Below are positions 16,014 through 24,949 of a DNA stretch of 64,000 nt, piece after piece; position 1 is the stretch's first letter, and the number at the start of each line of letters is the position of its first letter. Source of the DNA: Sphingopyxis witflariensis (GTDB lineage: Bacteria > Pseudomonadota > Alphaproteobacteria > Sphingomonadales > Sphingomonadaceae); contig NZ_NISJ01000001.1 of NCBI RefSeq assembly GCF_002205635.1, positions 496,001 through 560,000 on the forward strand, given 5' to 3'. A program made the translations under genes and the position numbers. The notes under the pieces are model-generated. The model was given only the letters and a program-made list of their open reading frames with translations. It was not told the DNA's origin and ran no database searches.

Positions 16014-19013
16014 ATGCATGATACTGGACGAGTTCGCGGGCCGCTGGGCCGCAAGAGCCACATTGGCGCGGCGATGACCGCACTGGCTCTGGTGCAGGCG
16101 GCGCCCGCACTGGCGCAGGAGGTAGCCCCCACGCCCGAAGCGGCACCCACCGACCAGATCGTCGTCACCGGCACGCGCGTCATCCGCGACGGTTTCCAGG
16201 CACCGACCCCGCTGGTCGTGCTGACGCAGAAAGACATTCAGAACACGTCGCCGTCGAACAATATCGCCGACTTCGTCAACCAGCTGCCGCAGCTCGCCGG
16301 ATCGACCAAGCCAGGCAACTCGCGCCTTAACATCTCCAACGGTTCGGCGGGCATCAATGCGCTCAACCTGCGCAACCTGGGCGAAGGCCGCGTGCTGGTG
16401 CTGGTCGATGGTCGCCGTTCGGTCGGTTCGACGATCTTTGGCTGGGTCGATATCAACACGATCCCGCAGGCGCTGGTCGATCGCGTCGAGGTCGTCACCG
16501 GCGGCGCGTCGTCGGCCTATGGCTCGGACGCCGTTACCGGCGTGGTCAACTTCGTCCTCAACAAGAAGATGGAGGGGCTACGCATCACGGGCGACATCGG
16601 CCTCACCGACAAGGGCGATGGCTTCAACTATTCGGGCAGCATCACGGGCGGCATGTCCTTCGCCGACGGCCGCGGCCATGCGACCTTCAACGCCGAGATC
16701 GCGCACCAGGACGGCATTTACGAAATCGATCCGAACGATCGGCCGTGGAACCACCGGGGCTATCTGGCCTTTGCAAACCCGGCCTATGTAGCGGGCAACG
16801 GCCTGCCCCAGTTCATCACCTACCGCAGTCAGGCTGGCCAGACCAACCAGGCGCCAGGCGGCTTCATCACCGGTTCGGCCGGCAACGCGAATGCGCTGCG
16901 CGGCCTCTATTTCGGCCAGAACGGTCAGGTTATTCCGTTCAACTATGGCTCCTTCAACTCGCCGGCGCTGGGCGGCAGTGCCGCAGTGACGCGCACGGTC
17001 GGCGGCGATTGGCGCGTGAATGATTCGGGTCGCCGTATCGGCCTCAGCCCGAAAGACGATCGTTGGGGTGCCTATGGCCGCCTGAGCTACGAAATTTCCG
17101 ACGAGGTCGAGATCTTCGCGGAGGGTTCGTATAATCGTCAGGAAGTCTTCTTCAACGCCGGCCCCAACCTGGGCTCGGCCACACTCAACACGGTAGGTTG
17201 TACGACCACTCCGGTCCCGATCACCTGCAACGCCTTCGCACTGCAGACGCTGGGCGCGGCGCGGCTCGCGGGCGTAAACAGCGTGAGCATTACCACCACG
17301 GCGGCAGACCTGCCGTTCCGCGGGATCAACAACAAGCGCGAAGTGCAGCGTTACGTCATCGGCGCCGAGGGTGAGTTCGAGGCGTTCGGCAAACCGGCGC
17401 GCTGGGACGTCTTTGGTCAATATGGCCGGTCTGACCTGCGCGAGCAGCTTCGCAACATCATGCACGTCGCGCGCATGGCGCAGGCCACCAATGCCGCATT
17501 TGCGCCGGCCGGTAACACGGGCGGCTATGCGGCCGGCTCGATCCAGTGCCTGATCAATGTCGACGCGGACGCCACGAACAACGATCCGAACTGCGTGCCG
17601 CTCAATCGCCTGGGCATCGGCGTCGCCGATCCGAAAGCGATCGATTATGTACTCGGCGATCCATATCGCAAGCAGGTGATGGAACAGTTCGTCACCGGCG
17701 CCAATCTGTCGATGACGCCGTTCGCGACTTGGGCGGGCGACGTCAGCATCGCGATCGGCGCCGAATATCGCGAGGAAAAAATCCGGGGCAGCGTACCGAC
17801 CGAGTTCCAGCCAATCATCGGTGCCACGTCCCCGAACCGCTGGTCGGTGGGCAACTATCTTCCCTTCCGCGGCAAATATAATGTGAAGGAGGCTTATCTC
17901 GAAACCGTCGTGCCGCTGGGCTTCGGGCTCGAGTTCAATGGGGCAGTCCGCGCGACCGACTATTCGACGTCCGGCTATGTCACCACCTGGAAACTGGGTG
18001 CGACCTGGTCACCGATCGACGATATCCGGTTCCGCGTAACCCGGTCGCGTGACATTCGCGCTCCCAATCTGAACGAGTTGTACGGCAGCACCGCCAACAG
18101 CGATTCGGTACGCAACCCCCGATTCACAACCGCCCTGGCGGCAACCGAGCCACAGAATTTTCCTTATTCCGGTCAGACGGTTGGCAATCCGGACCTGCGG
18201 CCCGAAAAGGCCGATTCCTGGAACATCGGCGGCGTCTTCACGCCCAGCTTCCTGCCCGGGTTCACCGCATCGGTGGATTATTTCCACATCGACCTGAAAG
18301 GCGCAATCGAGGCGATCAGCGCACAGGAAACGATCAATCGGTGCGTCGAGGGACGGCAGGAATTCTGCGACAACATCACTGAAGATCCGACGCGCGCTCA
18401 GCCAGGCCCTCCGCGCGTTCCTTATCTGCTGATCAAGACCGAGCCCTTCAATTACGTCAGCAAGCTGGTGCGCGGCATCGATTTCGACGCGGCCTATCGC
18501 ATGCCGGTCGGCGGTGAAAGCAGCATCACGCTGCGAGGCAATGCGACGCGCTATATCGAGAATATCTCGGATACAGGTATCGCCGGAACCGTGCCCGTCA
18601 ACACCGTCGGCGCGGCGATATTCGCTTCGGCGTCAGCCACACCAAAATGGATCTTCCGTGGCAGCGTCAATTACGAGACCCCGACTTTCTCGGGCACCGT
18701 CACCGGTCGCGGCGTAAGCGCAGGCAAGTATCTGGCCAACGCCATCGAATGCACGACCGGGTGCCCGACCTCGACCAGCCAGTTCCCGACCTATGACGAC
18801 AACCATGTCAAGGGACTGTTCTATATCGATCTCAACCTGACCCAGAAAGTCCGCGTCAAAAGCGATTCGGAGGCGGAATTCTTCTTCAATGTGACCAATT
18901 TGTTCGATGCTCATCCGATGCTACTGCCCGAAACCGGCTTGGCCGCGCAAAGCACCTATTCGGATCTGCTGGGCCGCACATTCCGCATGGGCGTACGGTT
19001 CAAGCTGAACTGA
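16014..19013 (+). CDS. TonB-dependent outer-membrane receptor
   Basis: 999 residues. A signal peptide ends near AAPALAQE (about residue 35). A TonB box-like segment (DQIVVTGTRV) precedes the plug domain (about 55-170), which contains NIADFVNQLPQL, LNLRNLGEGRVLVLVDGRR and the VEVVTGGASSAYGSDAVTGVVN block. The rest is a 22-strand barrel ending in the motif GVRFKLN. It imports a ligand too large or scarce for porins, using TonB energy. The gene is divergent from an acylase of a D-amino-acid/peptidoglycan locus and is followed by an exported serine hydrolase, so peptides or acylated amino acids are plausible ligands. No siderophore-specific feature is seen. Start chosen for the signal peptide and ribosome site. 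Confidence 0.92.
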   Translation: MHDTGRVRGPLGRKSHIGAAMTALALVQAAPALAQEVAPTPEAAPTDQIVVTGTRVIRDGFQAPTPLVVLTQKDIQNTSPSNNIADFVNQLPQLAGSTKPGNSRLNISNGSAGINALNLRNLGEGRVLVLVDGRRSVGSTIFGWVDINTIPQALVDRVEVVTGGASSAYGSDAVTGVVNFVLNKKMEGLRITGDIGLTDKGDGFNYSGSITGGMSFADGRGHATFNAEIAHQDGIYEIDPNDRPWNHRGYLAFANPAYVAGNGLPQFITYRSQAGQTNQAPGGFITGSAGNANALRGLYFGQNGQVIPFNYGSFNSPALGGSAAVTRTVGGDWRVNDSGRRIGLSPKDDRWGAYGRLSYEISDEVEIFAEGSYNRQEVFFNAGPNLGSATLNTVGCTTTPVPITCNAFALQTLGAARLAGVNSVSITTTAADLPFRGINNKREVQRYVIGAEGEFEAFGKPARWDVFGQYGRSDLREQLRNIMHVARMAQATNAAFAPAGNTGGYAAGSIQCLINVDADATNNDPNCVPLNRLGIGVADPKAIDYVLGDPYRKQVMEQFVTGANLSMTPFATWAGDVSIAIGAEYREEKIRGSVPTEFQPIIGATSPNRWSVGNYLPFRGKYNVKEAYLETVVPLGFGLEFNGAVRATDYSTSGYVTTWKLGATWSPIDDIRFRVTRSRDIRAPNLNELYGSTANSDSVRNPRFTTALAATEPQNFPYSGQTVGNPDLRPEKADSWNIGGVFTPSFLPGFTASVDYFHIDLKGAIEAISAQETINRCVEGRQEFCDNITEDPTRAQPGPPRVPYLLIKTEPFNYVSKLVRGIDFDAAYRMPVGGESSITLRGNATRYIENISDTGIAGTVPVNTVGAAIFASASATPKWIFRGSVNYETPTFSGTVTGRGVSAGKYLANAIECTTGCPTSTSQFPTYDDNHVKGLFYIDLNLTQKVRVKSDSEAEFFFNVTNLFDAHPMLLPETGLAAQSTYSDLLGRTFRMGVRFKLN

Positions 19014-19035
19014 CACGGGGCGGGTGAAGGAAAAG

Positions 19036-19063
19036 GAAGGAGGGCCCGGTACGGCCCTCCTTC
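19036..19063 (+). terminator. Rho-independent-type hairpin after the TonB receptor
   Basis: GAAGGAGGGCC, a 6-base loop and GGCCCTCCTTC form a perfect 11-base stem 22 bases after the stop codon. The following T-tract is weak. Confidence 0.65.
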
Positions 19064-19311
19064 GCCATCCGTAACGATCAGCCACGCCTCACTTGGCTCG
19101 CCTATCCCGGAGGCGCATTACACGGAATGCGTTCGCGGCAGACATGACCTCCCAAAAGGAGGCAATTGGAAACTGCGATGTCGCCAGGCTGTGAAACATG
19201 AGCAGGAACGGAGCGTCGAGATCCTCAAGCGGCCGCAAATCAGAACTTGGATTCGCAGCGGCAGACGAAGCGGGCGACTCTCCTGATGCACTGGTTTAAG
19301 GGCTAACACAG

Positions 19312-20553
19312 ATGAGCATTTCCAAAACGATGCTCGGGCGGCGGGCTTTACTGGTCGGATCCGCGGCGCTGATCGCTGGCGGCCCGGCTTCCGCCCGCGC
19401 CGGTACGGGGGACCAATGCCCGGACGGCAATGTCGCCTGGATCCCGTCCGAGGAACTGGTTCGGGACCTTCCGCGCCTCATGCGGATCGCCGGAGTACCC
19501 GGCGCCGCCATCGCGGTCGTGGACCGCGGGGAGCTCGCCTGGAGCGAGGGCTTCGGCGTGAAAAACATTCTCACCCGCGACCCGGTGCGAGAGGATAGTT
19601 TGTTCGAAGCCGCGTCGATGACCAAGCCGGTATTCGCCTATGTCGTGATGCGGCTGGTCGACGAGAAGCGCCTCGACCTCGACAAGCCACTGGTCGCGTA
19701 TCGTCGGCCAGCGAATTTGGGTAGTGACCCGAATCTCGAGCTTATCACGGCCCGGCATGTACTGGGCCATTCGACCGGCCTCCCTAACTGGGTTTCCGAG
19801 CCGCTCGTCACGAGCAGCGCGCCTGGATCGAGCTACACCTATTCCGGCGAAGCATTCATCTGGCTGCAGCTGGTCATCGAGCAGATCATGGGAATGGGCC
19901 TTGGCAGCGTGATGCAGGCGAAGCTGTTCGACCCGGCCGGAATGTCTCACAGCAGCTTCGGATGGGACGAGGAGATCGCAAGGTCGGTGGTCTTCGGCCA
20001 TTCTGAACCTCCCGAAGGCGAGCAGAAACTTCCTCTCCAGCCCACACGCGAGCTCGGCGACCGGCTACTTCGGGTCGCTTCGCGGTGGCGCAAGCCGATC
20101 GCGTCCTGGACCTACGAAGATTCTGTCAAGGCGATGCAAGAGACCGATCCAAAGACGCCGCCATCGACACACGACCTTCTGGTCAATTCGGCGGGAGGGC
20201 TCCTGATGACCGCGTCCGACTATGCGAAGTTCATGCTGCTCATGATGGACCGGCCAAAGCGGGCGGCGTGGGAGATTAGCGACGCGGCCCGGCAGGCGAT
20301 GCTAACCCCCCAGCTCGATGTACGCGGGCGCGACATTTCGCGGGGGTTGGGTTGGGAACTCGAACAATCCTCTGCAGGCCTGCTGTACCAGCACAGCGGC
20401 AGCAATTACGGGATCTTCAAAACCCTGGGTGTCGGTGATGCCCAGAGCGGGCGAGCGATCGTCGTCTTCACCAATGCCGCGAACGGTAATGCGCTAGCGG
20501 CCCGAATCGTTCGGGAAGCGACGGGAATCGACCGGTTGAAGTCCCTGATCTGA
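19312..20553 (+). CDS. Exported serine hydrolase (class C beta-lactamase/DD-peptidase/EstB fold)
   Basis: 413 residues. The N-terminus (MLGRRALLVGSAALIAGGPASARA) looks like a twin-arginine or Sec signal, so it is exported. The nucleophile motif is S102-M-T-K105 (EAASMTKP). The second motif is YSG in TYSGEAF, and HSGSN near the C-terminus takes the KTG place. The fold covers esterases, D-aminopeptidases and DD-peptidases. It follows the TonB receptor by about 300 bases and a hairpin, so it may be a separate transcript. With the receptor, acylase and PBP4 it adds a fourth exported hydrolase to the locus. Precise substrate is unknown. Confidence 0.83.
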   Translation: MSISKTMLGRRALLVGSAALIAGGPASARAGTGDQCPDGNVAWIPSEELVRDLPRLMRIAGVPGAAIAVVDRGELAWSEGFGVKNILTRDPVREDSLFEAASMTKPVFAYVVMRLVDEKRLDLDKPLVAYRRPANLGSDPNLELITARHVLGHSTGLPNWVSEPLVTSSAPGSSYTYSGEAFIWLQLVIEQIMGMGLGSVMQAKLFDPAGMSHSSFGWDEEIARSVVFGHSEPPEGEQKLPLQPTRELGDRLLRVASRWRKPIASWTYEDSVKAMQETDPKTPPSTHDLLVNSAGGLLMTASDYAKFMLLMMDRPKRAAWEISDAARQAMLTPQLDVRGRDISRGLGWELEQSSAGLLYQHSGSNYGIFKTLGVGDAQSGRAIVVFTNAANGNALAARIVREATGIDRLKSLI

Positions 20554-21325
20554 TCAGCGCGGCAGCCGGATCGAGGCCATAGAGGACGTCGTCACAGCCG
20601 TCGTTCAGTATCGCGACATCGTCAACGGCTTCCCGCCTGCCTCTCGATATCGCGCACGGCGATAAAAGCGAATATTTCCTGCAATTGTCGACACGGCTTC
20701 ATCACGCAAAACATATAGTTGCGATATCGATCATTTTTGATGCCCTTCGGCAGATCTATGTGTCCCCCGACATTCATCGGGAGCCGATATGCCTACGGCA
20801 ACAATTATGGTTCGGTGAAGCTGGACAGTGGGGCGATTAGACGACCGCTATCGCGGATTGGCTCAGCCATCGATATAAAGCCGTCCAGCGAGCGCCGCTC
20901 CTGATTGAAGGTCAGCCGCCATAGGCAGATCTTTTCGACTCCCCGGCGCAGCCCTGCGTCCGGAAGCAGACACGCTTGCGCTCGCCCTGCCGAAAAAGCA
21001 GATGCCAGACGCCCAAAATCAGCCTGTCTCAGTTCAGACGTCCGCTCTCGCGACATAAAAGCAGCCGGTCCGCTCTCATGTCCGGCTGCTATTGGACAGA
21101 TCTTGGCTACCCCGTACCTCGCGCAAAACAGCTTTCCCCATAGCTCAGTCTATGCAGCTCGCGGTTCGGGCATCGTCGACTTTCTGACGCCTAGCGGCGT
21201 CTGAAACTCTCGACGAGTGCAGACCGGCAACTTTTGGATCAAAAAGGTGGAAGCACGCCTTGGTTATAGAGATGCGCCAATCACGCAATGCAGCAAGCGG
21301 CCGCCTTTCGCCTTCCAAAATGGCT
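20554..21325. other. Gene-free, decayed stretch
   Basis: About 770 bases in which I see no supported gene. Composition is less GC-biased than the flanking genes, and the short open frames have no recognisable motifs. It lies between an intact hydrolase gene and the remnant of a TonB receptor gene, so it is probably eroded DNA from a deletion next to the insertion element. Confidence 0.5.
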
Positions 21326-21774
21326 TCAGTACTGAAACTTCGCCTGCACTGCGATGGTTCGGGGAGGCTGTACGAATTTGGAAATTACCCCTGCGGCCAG
21401 CGGCGTGTTGAAGGCGTGGCCGGCGGTCAGCTCGTTGGTCAGATTCTTGCCGACGACCGCCAGTTCCCAACGCTTGTTAGACGCCCGGACGCCCAGCCGC
21501 AGGTCGAACTTGGCGAAGCTGTCCTGTGCTGCAGCGGGGTTGAAGCTTTCCTCGAGGAAGGCGGTGCTGCGATAGGTCATCCCGCCATTCGCAATGAAGT
21601 CGACGGCGCCGCTGATCGGCACTGCAATATCGGCGAACAGCGTCCCGCTCCATTTGGGCGAACGCGGTAGCGGCTGGCCTGCGGCATTGTTGCTCGCAGG
21701 CACGCAGGTCGGATTGGTGAAAGGACAGGGTGCGCCGGGGAAATCGATGAACTTGGCATCGAGATAGGTGTCAA
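21326..21774 (-). pseudogene. C-terminal remnant of a TonB-dependent receptor, cut by an IS21-type insertion
   Basis: The frame ends in a typical receptor C-terminus: DSFAKFDLRLGVRASNKRWELAVVGKN has the FDLR and NLTNE barrel motifs, and the last residues are TIAVQAKFQY. DTYLDAKFIDFPGAPC is the last receptor-like text before the boundary with the insertion element near 21775. No start or signal is present. A possible further piece of the same gene lies on the other side of the element (24283-24600). It is not functional as it stands. Confidence 0.8.
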
Positions 21775-21945
21775 TCGGCGTGCAAACGGGACCCCCTATC
21801 GGCGCGCAAAAGGGACCCCCTTTCACGATGGCGCAAGGTTGATCGGACACGCGCCTTTGCGCTGCGCGCGGCGTAGGGAGGGCGGAGCCCGACCGGAGGC
21901 GCGCGCAGCGCAAAGCATCTTTTAATCGGAGGTCGGCGGGGGCGA

Positions 21946-22674
21946 TCAGCTGCGGTTTTTGAAGCGCCAGCTGTCATTGCCGGTCTCGACGATGTCGCAA
22001 TGGTGGGTGACGCGATCAAGGAGCGCGGTGGTCATCTTGGGATCGCCGAACACGGTGGGCCATTCGCCGAACGCGAGGTTGGTGGTGATGATGACGCTGG
22101 TCTGCTCGTAGAGCTTGCTGATCAGGTGGAACAGCAACTGGCCGCCCGAGCGGGCGAACGGCAGATATCCCAGTTCGTCGAGCACGATCAGGTCGAGGCG
22201 GGATAGCTGGGCGGCGAGAGCGCCGCTCTTGCCGATCCTGGCCTCCTCTTCGAGGCGGGTCACCAGATCGACGGTGTTGAAGTAGCGGCCTCGCGCACCC
22301 GAGCGAACGACATTGGCGGCGATGGCGATGGCCAGGTGGGTCTTGCCGGTGCCCGTGCCGCCGACCAGGACGATATTGCGCTGTGCGGGCAGGAACGCGC
22401 CACTGTGCAGCGAACGCACCAGCCCTTCATTGATCGGCGTGCCCTCGAACCGGAACGCGTCGATGTCCTTCACAACCGGCAGCCGGGCGGCCGCCATCCG
22501 GTATCGGATCGAAGCGGCATGGCGATGTGTTGCTTCCGCCCGCAGAAGGTCGGTCAGTATCTCCATCGTGGTGCGCTGGCGCTGAAGGCCGGTGGTGACC
22601 GCATCGTCGAACGCGCCCGCCATGCCCTTGAGCCCAAGCCCGCGCATCGCCTCGATCATGTCATGCCGCTGCAT
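21946..22674 (-). CDS. istB: IS21-family helper ATPase IstB
   Basis: 242 residues, normal for IstB. The Walker A motif is GGTGTGKTH (in [17 protein letters not shown]) and a Walker B-like segment is [12 protein letters not shown]. IstB is an AAA+ protein related to DnaA/DnaC that helps IstA choose and join the target. The start overlaps the end of istA by 14 bases, as is common in the family. The frame is complete, so the element may still be active. Confidence 0.95.
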   Translation of the reverse strand: MQRHDMIEAMRGLGLKGMAGAFDDAVTTGLQRQRTTMEILTDLLRAEATHRHAASIRYRMAAARLPVVKDIDAFRFEGTPINEGLVRSLHSGAFLPAQRNIVLVGGTGTGKTHLAIAIAANVVRSGARGRYFNTVDLVTRLEEEARIGKSGALAAQLSRLDLIVLDELGYLPFARSGGQLLFHLISKLYEQTSVIITTNLAFGEWPTVFGDPKMTTALLDRVTHHCDIVETGNDSWRFKNRS

Positions 22675-24175
22675 CGAAGGTCCTCAGCTGGTCGTAACGG
22701 GCGCAGTCGGCGATCGGCGGATGGCGTAAGGCGCTGTCCTCGGAGGTGATGATGGTGAGCGGTCGCGGCGGTTCCCGGCGCCGCGCCAGAATGTTGAGGA
22801 TCAGATCATCGCTCGCCGTGCCGGTCGCCAGTGCCTCGCGCACGGCCGCTTCGACCGGCTCCAGGCCATCGGTCAGCACGGCCGACAGCACACGGACGAA
22901 CCGGCGGTCGGCATCGTCGCCATGGCCAAGCTTGCGGCGCAGGCGCGCCAGCGCCGGCGGCAGATCCCAGTCCTGGAAGGGCGCGCCGTTCCGCAGCGCT
23001 CCGGGCTTGCGGGCCAGCACCGGCAGATAATGCCAGGGGTCATAGATCGTGCGGTTGCGCCCGAAGTAGCGAGGGTGCTCGGCGACAACCTCCTCGCCGC
23101 AGCGCACGACAATGCGGTCGGCATAGGCCCGGACCTGCACCGTCCGCCGCGCCACCGTCGAGAGGACCGAGTAGCGGTTGCGGTCAAAGCTGATCAGGCA
23201 GGTGCCGGTCACGGCATGCTCGCTCTCATTGAAGCCGTCGAACGGCCCCAGCATCGGTTGCAGTGCCGATCGTTCGATCTCCAGCACCTGCGCCACGGTC
23301 AGCTCGCCCTGTTCGGGATGGGCCTGACGTTCCGCCCAGCGCCGACACTCGGCCTCCAGCCAGCCATTAAGCTCTTCGAGGCTGGCGAACCGCAACCGGG
23401 GCTGGAAGAAGCGCCCCCGGATCGTCTGCACCTGGTTCTCGACCTGACCCTTCTCCCATCCCGCCGCAGGCGAGCAGGCGGTCGGCTCGACCATATAATG
23501 GTCGGTCATGATCAGGAACCGCCGGTTGAAGACCCGTTCCTTGCCGGTGAACACGCTCGTCACCGCCGTCTTCATATTATCGTAGATGCCGCGCCCTGGC
23601 ACCCCGCCGAAGAAGGCAAAACCACGCGCATGCGCGTCGAACAGCATCTCCTGGCTCTCGCGAGGATAAGCCCGGACATAGACCCCGCGTGACGCGCACA
23701 GACGCATATGCGCGACCTTCACCCGCATCGGCGCCCCGGCGATCTCCACATCCTCATGGCTCCAGTCGAACTGGTAAGCCTCTCCTGGCCTGAACATTAG
23801 CGGGATGAAGGCCGTGACGCCGTCGCCGGCATCCTTGCGCCGTTCGATCTTCCATCGCGCCGCGTAGCGCCGCACGGCATCGTAAGAACCCTCAAAGCCT
23901 TCGCGCACCAGCAGATCATGGATCCGCGTCATCCGCAGCCGCTCGCGCCTGCCGCGCAGCTCGTTCTCTTCCAGCAACGTATCGAGCCGAGCCTGGAACG
24001 GCCCGATTCTAGGCAGTGGCTGAACCTTGCGCTGATAGTCGAATGCGCCTTCCGGCGCCCGGATCGCCTTGCGGATCACCTTCCGCGACACATGCAAATC
24101 CCGCGCGATCGCCTTGATCGCCTTGCCTCCAGCATACTCGCGCCGGATCCGAACCACTGTCTCCAAAACCAACAT
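22661..24175 (-). CDS. istA: IS21-family transposase IstA
   Basis: 504 residues, the normal length. The N-terminus carries a helix-turn-helix ([21 protein letters not shown]) for binding the terminal repeats. The DDE integrase core starts near [12 protein letters not shown], where the first catalytic Asp lies; [12 protein letters not shown] gives the second region and [10 protein letters not shown] the final Glu. A C-terminal beta domain follows ([20 protein letters not shown]). It catalyses cut-and-paste transposition with IstB. No frameshift or stop interrupts it. Confidence 0.95.
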   Translation of the reverse strand: MLVLETVVRIRREYAGGKAIKAIARDLHVSRKVIRKAIRAPEGAFDYQRKVQPLPRIGPFQARLDTLLEENELRGRRERLRMTRIHDLLVREGFEGSYDAVRRYAARWKIERRKDAGDGVTAFIPLMFRPGEAYQFDWSHEDVEIAGAPMRVKVAHMRLCASRGVYVRAYPRESQEMLFDAHARGFAFFGGVPGRGIYDNMKTAVTSVFTGKERVFNRRFLIMTDHYMVEPTACSPAAGWEKGQVENQVQTIRGRFFQPRLRFASLEELNGWLEAECRRWAERQAHPEQGELTVAQVLEIERSALQPMLGPFDGFNESEHAVTGTCLISFDRNRYSVLSTVARRTVQVRAYADRIVVRCGEEVVAEHPRYFGRNRTIYDPWHYLPVLARKPGALRNGAPFQDWDLPPALARLRRKLGHGDDADRRFVRVLSAVLTDGLEPVEAAVREALATGTASDDLILNILARRREPPRPLTIITSEDSALRHPPIADCARYDQLRTFDAAA

Positions 24176-24282
24176 CCCGATCTCGCCGCCTGAAAATCCA
24201 GCCGGCTGCTTAAACCATCGAAATGAGGGGTCCCTTTTAGACGCCGATCACCCCGCTAACGGGGTCCTTTTTGCACGCCGAT

Positions 24283-24600
24283 CCACACGTATGAGCCAAC
24301 TTGCAGGCTGTTTGCCGTGCGACTGTCAGTATCGCGAAATTGGAGGTTGCAGGCCCGCGTGACCTCACCATAGCGCAATGCGATGGTGTCCTCGTTGTCG
24401 ATCGCAATGTTCGAGAACAGCGTCTTGAAATCGTCCGCCCTGCTGATAGTGGCCTCCCGTTGCTGCGCCCGTTGATGCCCCAAACACAGCGCCGTCAATG
24501 CGTGCAAAGATGGTTAGTGGTCGCGTTTTGTTCAACCCTCCAGTGGCTCCCCGTTGTCTCCTTTCGCCGATCCTGCCAAGGGCGACTGTTATCGCCGTAT
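24283..24600 (-). pseudogene. Possible internal remnant of the interrupted TonB-dependent receptor
   Basis: On the minus strand, next to the right end of the IS21 element, the frame reads RADDFKTLFSNIAIDNEDT and then ALRYGEVTRACNLQFRD, resembling the ALYGEV barrel region of TonB receptors. In another frame just upstream lies KTRPLTIFARIDG, so a frameshift separates the two. The direction matches the C-terminal remnant at 21326-21774. No signal peptide or plug domain is found further upstream, so most of the gene has been lost. The assignment rests on motif resemblance only. Confidence 0.5.
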
Positions 24601-24949
24601 TGACGGCGCTTACTCTATTCACACTTGAAATTCTTCTGCCGTGAAATGGATCCTATTCATCCCGTCGCATAATGGAGTATTACAGAAAACGTTAGACAAC
24701 GGTATCGAACAATGGCAGAAGAGTTGCACGGACTGAATCATGAATTCAGATGCGCGGTGGAACCGTGTGGGTCCGAAATTACGCGGGCGTAATTTGAAAT
24801 TATATTTCAATTACATGGGTTTGACTTAGTAAAACCACCCTGTCCGCCACAATCTCGAACGCGCAAATAATTTTCAAGGCCCGGCGGCCTTGGTTCCGTC
24901 TTGTGTTTGTCCCGGGAGGACTCCCGACCGAAATCACAAGAGGAAATCA
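24601..24949. other. AT-rich upstream region of the autotransporter gene
   Basis: About 350 bases without a gene and clearly richer in A and T than the rest of the window, as expected for a strong or regulated promoter. It contains two adjacent palindromes (24776-24810) and a short hairpin in the presumed leader (CGGGAG-GA-CTCCCG, 24913-24926). AAGAGGAAATCA before the ATG at 24950 provides the ribosome site. Confidence 0.55.
24776..24810. promoter_or_regulatory. Two adjacent palindromes, candidate operator for the autotransporter
   Basis: AAATTACGC-GG-GCGTAATTT (24776-24795) is a perfect 9-base inverted repeat. It abuts TTGAAAT-TAT-ATTTCAA (24794-24810), a perfect 7-base inverted repeat. Both are AT-rich and lie about 150 bases before the start codon. 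They look like protein-binding sites rather than a terminator, as no gene ends nearby in either direction. The regulator is unknown. Confidence 0.45.

Larger units (their letters stand above)
21775..24282 (-). mobile_element. IS21-family insertion sequence
   Basis: A two-gene element (istA, istB) with related ends. The left end reads ATCGGCGTGCAAACGGGACC and the right end, read inward, is ATCGGCGTGCAAAAAGGACC. A second copy of the repeat sits just inside each end (left from about 21799, ATCGGCGCGCAAAAGGGACC; right from about 24246 inward, ATCGGCGTCTAAAAGGGACC), the multiple terminal repeats usual for this family. The length is about 2.5 kb. I could not identify a target-site duplication: GTGTCA on the left and CCACAC on the right do not match. 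The element lies inside a TonB receptor remnant. Both its genes look intact. Confidence 0.9.

Noticed and set aside
10694..20553. Antibiotic-resistance beta-lactamases
   Set aside because: The SxxK proteins here have DD-peptidase or esterase-type motifs, and their gene context is peptidoglycan and D-amino-acid metabolism; resistance is not supported.
20805..21056. A small minus-strand protein gene in the gap after the exported hydrolase
   Set aside because: No ribosome site, signal or known motif; the stretch looks eroded and the frame is probably chance.
21770..24290. A target-site duplication flanking the IS21 element
   Set aside because: The bases outside the terminal repeats (GTGTCA and CCACAC) are not direct repeats, so none can be claimed.
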